The position numbers were made by a program, and so were the translations under genes. Below the pieces are notes generated by a model. It made no database searches and was not told where the DNA came from. It saw only the letters and a list, made by a program, of their open reading frames with translations. DNA of 64,000 nt from Phalacrocorax aristotelis (Eukaryota; Chordata; Aves; Suliformes; Phalacrocoracidae), in assembly GCF_949628215.1 (NCBI RefSeq), contig NW_027441092.1, positions 372,001 to 436,000 of the forward strand, written 5' to 3'. Positions within the stretch are counted from its first letter, which is position 1. Each line of letters begins with the position of its first letter. Shown in pieces: positions 57,943 through 64,000 of this stretch.

Positions 57943-60002
57943 GTACGGGCGTTGCCAAAACAGTCTACGCATATTAACATTAACCATATACTCTTATTGC
58001 TATTCTTTCCTCCGCTCTACCATTGCTACACCCCCAGGCGGAGCAGCTCTGACACAGGCATCGACGTGCACGGACCGACACCGCTCACAAATACTACAAG
58101 CGACGCGATCGAGGCACCTAAGAAAACTCTCACCGAGACGATGGACTTCCGGCCCAGAGATGCCACCGGGCGAGAAGATCTATACGGCAGCGAGGAAGAA
58201 GCTATAGCATCCGCAGAGAAGTCACCTACCATCATCACCTGCAATAAAACCATATACCCACAACTAGGACGACGTACGAGCGACAAGCCACTCTTAAAGA
58301 CCTCAGAACGTTCAGGTGCAGGGAACAGGTCCCAGAAAAGGGCTCTGCGTATTCAGACTGCTCCTCAGCAGCAGTATCGAGGCCGCCTTAATCACCGCTG
58401 CAAAAAGATGACCTTCTATAAAGGTCTAATATTTCAGACACAAGACAAATCTATGCAGTAGACTTAAAATGCGAGAAAGGAAGCTCTCGGTTACCATTAT
58501 GCCGATGAGCCAGGGCTTGCAAAACCCTCAATATTGCTACCTAGGTGCCTGCTCAGCACGGAGAACAACAGACACATCGAGACCCGAGTACAGTAAGGAA
58601 CAAAGACAGACTACAAAATCCACACAACAGCACAAGCACAGGCAGGAACTCCCCTGCCTGGCAGATGCTTCTGTTTTGCAGAAAGGACACCACAACCTCT
58701 CTCGGCCCAAACGTGTCCGGTCTCTGAACGGTACCCTCCGCTGATTTTACAACCCCTGCCTGCCCCACCTGCGCTTCCCCCAACCGACCGGCCACCCGCA
58801 CAAAGACCGCATCGGCCCCTCAGCTTCCCTTCCAAATCTGGGGGCTCAAAAGCCATCCTTTAAAAAGGCCACACAGGCTACGTAGGATGGGGCTGCGGTC
58901 ACACGGATACTCTTCATCTCCAAACGTGCGGTGCCATCACTCAGCATCGCACCACTCAACGCCGGCCACTTCCGCAACAACAGCCTCCTCGGAAGCGCCG
59001 TGAACTTCCGCTCCCCCACGCTCTAATGAGGCTGGATGTCGTGGCCGCCGCCACCTACGGTGCCTAGAGAACCAGAGAGACAAGGCGACCCCTGCGCCTG
59101 GAAGCGGCCGCCCGCTCACAAACAATTCCACACCTCAAAAATAACAGCTGCTACGGCTCCCTGTTCATCGCTCACCTTGCCCAACGAGCTCGGGGCAGAC
59201 ATCCCGCTTTGCATATAGTTTTGTGAGTCCCTTCATTAACTAGTCACATAGGTGCTCGCACTGCACGACCCCTCCGTTGTCACGTGCTGACCTACCTTCT
59301 CACGATGCTCTGTTCGCCCCCTCCCTTCCGTGTCCGGCTCCCTACCGCGCATCTGCACCAACAGCCACATTCCAGACTCATCCTTTCCCCTACCGTGCCA
59401 ACACGGCTCCGCTCACCTCCCAGTCCGTGCCTCCCGGGTCAGTGGCCACGTCAGGTGCCTGCTCGCATTCTCGGTCCGTCCCCGATGGCTGGGGAACCGT
59501 CACCTTCAATGCCGGGCCCACTTCTGGGGAAATACGGAGAGGCACACAGATGTTGGACACTGCTTTCCAAAAGCAAGAGCTCACCACGCAAAACAAACTA
59601 ACAAATCCTTTTGACCGACTTGTTCGGCAACACAGAGACCCCAAAGGCAGAAATCCCAGACGAGTGACCTCACAGCCCGCCCCGTCACAGCACACGACGC
59701 CATCTGCTCGCCTTTGCCGTCACGCCTCGCTCGACTGTCCTGCTTAACCCTCGACCTGTTACTTAAACTGCAAGAAAAAGTCAAACCACGCAACACACAA
59801 AAATCACAGTTCGTGTCAGATGACTCAAGCACAGGCGGACACCGATAGGGCAAATGCCAAAAGCAGTACGGGAAGCAAACAGGCGTGGCTGGTGTAGCGA
59901 CACACTCTCCTTTTGTAGGTAACTCACTCCTGAGCGACTCCATGAACAGCCGCGTGGAGAACCTCTCGGCAGACAGCACGCTCGAGCGGCCGTGCTGACA
60001 CA
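57943..60002. other. no gene recognised (copy of 21460-23520)
   Basis: Slightly more substitutions appear in the last 200 bp before the indel than elsewhere. Confidence 0.5.
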
Positions 60003-60561
60003 TACGGGGAAGGAGACTGGGCTACCGGAGGCTGCTTGCACACAGAACACGACCATTAGCTAACACTTAAACACCCCTTTCCCAACCATTCCCCGGTACC
60101 AAGACTTCAAAAACCCCTCCTCTCCTCCTGAACTGTCAGGGAAGGAACCTCACTCCTTCCCGACCGCTCCTGCCCTGTATTTGCACCCCTAAAGCCCCTC
60201 TGTCAGCCGCTCCTCGGGAGCCGCCCTTCCCACCTCTGCCCCGCGTTCTGCGAGCACCTCCCACCTTCCGGCTTCCCGCAGACTCCGTGCTCTCTACAGG
60301 CCCACAAAATAACAGAAGCCCTGATGCTTATAATCTACAAGGGACCTGCCGCAAGCTGCAAAGGTTCTCGGGACAACGTGGTACTCTGCGGGCGATCGGG
60401 AAAGGCGACGAGCAGTCCCGTACACCGACACACACTATGCGTTACGTCCCTGCTGCTTTCTGAAGGAAGGCTAGAGCTCCATATACAGATGTGTACAACA
60501 CACTCACCCTAACCCCTACCGCAGCATCTCACCATCAGTCCTATTGAGAGATAACGTCAAC
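60003..60561. other. ~558-bp segment present only in copy 2
   Basis: Ordinary mixed sequence with no terminal repeats, poly(A) tail or target-site duplication, so not an obvious transposon. It includes a very short telomere-like CCCTAACCCC near 60508. Probably ancestral sequence lost from copy 1. Confidence 0.75.
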
Positions 60562-62788
60562 AACTTGCACAACACAGGCAAAACTGGTGGAAAAAATATA
60601 AGGTTCTACCTTCAGTCAAGTCAAAATTCCTGGAAAACAAGACAAAACAAACAAAAAACCTACCACACACAAAAAAACCCAACAAACCACAAACAAAAAA
60701 ACCCAGACAAAACCATAACACCCCCACAAAACCAAATAATCCAAAACACACTGTTAGACCATCTTGCTACCCCTGAACACCCAACAAAAACTTCCTGACC
60801 CAAGGGAAAACAAAAGCTCGTACAAGTGTACTTCCTAATATATATCTGCTGCTCAACTTTGACTGCTCCTTAATCTCTTACCTCAACCAGAAACCTCCCC
60901 ATCTCTGAATGTCAAAACACACCTACCCAAAGAGCTTAGACAGCTCAAAACCTGCAACCAACTCAAGGAACAGTACCAGAGAAGCCCAGGAGCAGAATGA
61001 GCCTCCCGAAAAAAGGCTGGGGCTCATCTACCCCAGCGGAATGGCAAAGCAGAACGCAATCTTTTAAGAACCCCTTCTCAAAAAATATCTCTGGTTATAA
61101 AGTAAATCATTTATTGTAAAGCCATCAACCATTCGGAGTCACCTCAACGCTCTCTCTCGCTCAGTCCCTTAACAGAACTAGATCAGTCTCAAAGGACAAA
61201 AAACACGAAAAGAAACGTGGAAATACACAAGCGTATCGGGAACCGTATGAAGCAGCTAAATTAACACCTCAGTAGCTGGGGCAAAACTAAATTGTAAAGG
61301 ACAACAAAAAAACACCCCAGGAGACACATGGATTAAAACAGATGAAGGCTCTCTCTTCTCGCAGAAGCTCAAGAAGAGACCTGAGCCAACGGTACACAGC
61401 TCTGGGGTATCGGATACCGAAAAGAAACATACTCGAGACAGAAAACAGACTGCTGTGGAGCACAAAGGTGGCTTTGGCAAAGGTTCTGCCGGGACAAGAG
61501 TCACAGTTACAGGGAACGGACAGCGGCCGGCAGGGGAAACGCCGTCGGCGTGGAGGGGCCAGCGGGGGAAATGCCGCCCTCAGCTAACGCTGCGCTATCA
61601 AGCCTTAAGCGAAAACTGCAGAGTAGTTACAGGAGACGGGCATAAGATGGATGCTGAATATCACTTGATGGTCACAAAATCTCATGGGGATGGGCACCAC
61701 GTAGCCTCACGGACACCCCTTAGACCCAAACGCTTAACGAAAGACGCTTCTTGCCAAAACACAAGCTCGACGAGGAAAAGCCAAAGCTGATGCGGGGGCA
61801 ACTACTAAAATCTCAGTACGTGAGCAGGCATTACTTAAGATGGTGCGGTGGTTCTGCCGGGTCCGTCCAACCTGAGCAACGGGTTCTAACGCGTGTCCAG
61901 CAGCGTCCATGGTCTCTCTCACGGCCTCCCACATCAGAAACCTCCCCTGCCCAGGACCGCGTTTTGCATGTTCCACCCCTCCCCATCCCCGCAATGAAAA
62001 TCAAACACAACAAATAAGCAGTCTACTTCATCTTCTTGGCCTCCAAAAGAAGCTTCCTTCCTCTGCTGAGCGTCGACACCAACATCCTCGTGCCGTTCCT
62101 CAAAAGCAAGCTGGTCCTCGGGTGCCCGTACTGCCAAAAGAAGACAAAACGATTATGCTCTTATAACGAGCTCCATCATCCTCTCCTCCTTCAGGAAATC
62201 GAGTCCCGATTGCTACATACCAGAAGTTTGTGCAGTAGATGGCCGAGGCCAGCCCTGTAAATGAAGCACTCTGTGACCCTGCTTTCTCTTTTGGCCACAG
62301 CACCCGCCACTGGGGAGCCCCAAACCCCTTCGTGACTCCCTACGAAAACCAGATACAACTAGTTCAAAACATCTGGCAGGTGAGAGATGACCGACAAACA
62401 CGTACAGCCCACCTTACCCTCAAACCAGCCAGAGAGCTGACTTCCTCCCCCACTGAACTCTCATCTTCGACAAATTCACCAAACAGAACAATGTTTACAC
62501 TGAACAGAACAAAACCCTTACCCTCTGACACTCTGAAACGGGTTTGTGCACCCACAAAATATATATATTCATGCTACCGACCCACGTACCACACTTCCTC
62601 AGGGTCAGCCCCACAAAGACAGGAGAACGCCCAATGCTCTCTCCATGGATACCCCGATGCTCCGCTCCCTTCTTTGCTGCTCCTGTCACGGGAAAACGCT
62701 GGGAATAAAAAAAGGTTCAGAGAAGCAAAACAATAAACAATAGGGAGAGGGACCAGCGCAAAGGAATAGAGAGAGGAAGAGACGAACA
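60562..62788. other. no gene recognised (copy of 23521-25748)
   Basis: A/C-rich tract at 60640-60790 and the same minus-strand splice-like sites as copy 1. Confidence 0.5.
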
Positions 62789-62966
62789 GGAAGGACAGAC
62801 AACCCCATCCTGAGCACAGCCTCTGGGAGAGGGAAAAAGGAAACAGCAACCGTTATTACCGCAGATCAACCCTGACCAAAGCCTCCTTCCACAGGGGCTT
62901 CTGGACACACCGCTCCTTCCCCGCGCTACTGCTACGGGCCCCTGCGCCGAGGGGGAATCCAGTGCA
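62789..62966. repeat. local duplication block, member 1, copy 2
   Basis: Counterpart of 25749-25926. Confidence 0.85.
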
Positions 62967-62969
62967 GGC

Positions 62970-63400
62970 AGAGAGAGGCAGAGAAAAGTAGCCACAGGCT
63001 ACAGGACAGAGAGAGGGAGGACTGAAAAGACAGGGAGGCAGGGAGCCACTCAGAGCGAGATGGAGAAAGAAGGTGCGGGGGGGCGCAAAAAAAAAAAAAA
63101 AAACAAACATACAAAAATTTTGCAGCAGGTAAGGAAAGAGAGGGGGCCAGGGGAGAGACAGGGAGGGCCCAGGACGCACAAGAGAGGCAACGGGGCCCCA
63201 CTGGCCCAGGACTCACCGCGACTCTCACTCTCAGCGCTGCTGGCACAATTTAGCCGTTCACATGCTTCTTTCCCCTCCTCTCCTCCCTGCCTCTTCTGCA
63301 GCTCCAGACTCTAGGCCGACCTCCACCTAAAGAGGATACGTGGGTGTCTTACCGCTCTTACGAGATGAGGCTTCCTCGGCACGTAGCCTAGCTCGCTCGT
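62970..63400. repeat. segment P1a, copy 2
   Basis: Counterpart of 25930-26365, with an A-run of 17 at 63087-63103 instead of 22. Confidence 0.88.
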
Positions 63401-63746
63401 GCCCTACACGCCCGTACCCAACTCCGGGTTACGCGTACGGACCCTGCGGTGCACGTTGGTGGCCTGGCCCGCTGCGGACTATGAAGGGGGATCCTTCCTC
63501 CCTCACCTGCAGGGACAGGCTCTCTCTTGCCTGCAGCAGGAAGGCAGCTGGCAGCCAGAGCGCCTTCAGTTTCTTCTGCTTTACCTTTCGTTGGCGTCTC
63601 CAGCTTCAGCCGAGGCAGCTCCTCTCCACAGCCGGGAAGGGCTCTGTGTGTCCCTTTTCGCCCCGGCACTGCGAGGATGGCAAAGCCGGGCAGAGAGAAG
63701 CCACGCAAGCCTGAGACGGCCGCAGTCGACGGCGTCCCCGGGGGAA

Positions 63747-63925
63747 GGACAGACAACCACGTCCTCAGCACGGTCTCTGGGAGAGGGAAAGAAGAAACAG
63801 CGACCGTCATTACCGTCGATCGACCCTGACCAAAGCCCCTCCTTGCGCAGGGGCTTCCGGACACACCGCCCCTTCCCCGCGCTACTGCTACGGGCCCCTG
63901 CGCCGAGGGGGAATCCAGTGCGCTT
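63747..63925. repeat. local duplication block, member 2, copy 2
   Basis: Counterpart of 26712-26890. The window ends 75 bp later. Confidence 0.85.
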
Positions 63926-64000
63926 GAGGGCCGGCTCGCTGCCTTCACGACAGGGCCTGGGGGCGGCCAAGGGCTACGCAGCACGCTTCAGGGGAGGTGC

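Larger units (their letters stand above)
37934..64000. repeat. macrosatellite/amplicon unit, copy 2 (partial)
   Basis: Direct repeat of 1 to about 26965, cut by the window end. It differs from copy 1 by a much shorter minisatellite A (1.3 against 3.0 kb), a longer minisatellite B (about 1.57 against 1.31 kb), about 558 bp extra at 60003-60561, a 15-bp loss near 48875 (copy-1 position about 12650), a 6-bp gain near 48300, and scattered substitutions. Whether it carries the retroviral insertion of copy 1 cannot be seen because the window stops before that point. Confidence 0.97.

Noticed and set aside
60500..60520. Interstitial telomere repeat
   Set aside because: Only about one and a half CCCTAA-like units, well within chance.

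Overview
The window is vertebrate nuclear DNA, most likely avian. Support for this is the vertebrate-type retroviral pol remnant, the very CpG-rich islands alternating with ordinary sequence, and the C/G-run style typical of bird microchromosome or sex-chromosome DNA. Species and chromosome cannot be fixed from sequence alone. I recognise no intact protein-coding gene. Almost every long open frame comes from CpG-rich or tandem-repeat DNA.

The dominant structure is one very large head-to-tail tandem repeat. Bases 1-37933 are followed by a second, same-orientation copy from 37934 that is still running when the window ends at 64000 (equivalent to about 26965 of copy 1). Where I compared single-copy stretches by eye the copies differ at only a few bases per kb. 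The unit is therefore a young macrosatellite or amplicon of about 36-38 kb. Exceptions to the identity are two internal minisatellites, one indel of about 558 bp (60003-60561 present, missing near 23520), and small indels.

Layout of one unit, by copy-1 coordinates: exon-bearing module R1 (1-365); CpG island (2150-3360); a 45-bp C-rich minisatellite 'A' (4209-7253); a second CpG island carrying a full-consensus CTCF motif (7262-8090); about 4.8 kb of plain sequence; a third CpG-rich stretch with a CRE (12930-13430); a ~76-bp minisatellite 'B' whose units carry the NRF1 palindrome (13478-14790); segment P2a (14885-16340); an AT-rich island (16380-17070); a possible minus-strand 3' end near 17.3-17.7 kb; modules R2 and R3 (19865-21460); duplicated blocks around 25.7-27.1 kb; a 61-bp array of ZNF143-type sites in a CpG island (27220-27590); a purine-rich degenerate array (28850-30464 and 36045-36290) split by a decayed, env-less endogenous retrovirus (30465-36044); and segment P2b (37038-37905), which returns to R1.

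Taken together, each unit carries arrays or full matches of motifs for NRF1, ZNF143 and CTCF, plus one CRE and a hypervariable G-quadruplex-prone minisatellite. Minus-strand splice donor-like sites clearly outnumber plus-strand ones by eye. The best hypothesis I can offer is an undescribed transcribed macrosatellite, with a minus-strand non-coding RNA and possibly boundary function, rather than a cluster of protein genes. This is inference and needs RNA and chromatin data.
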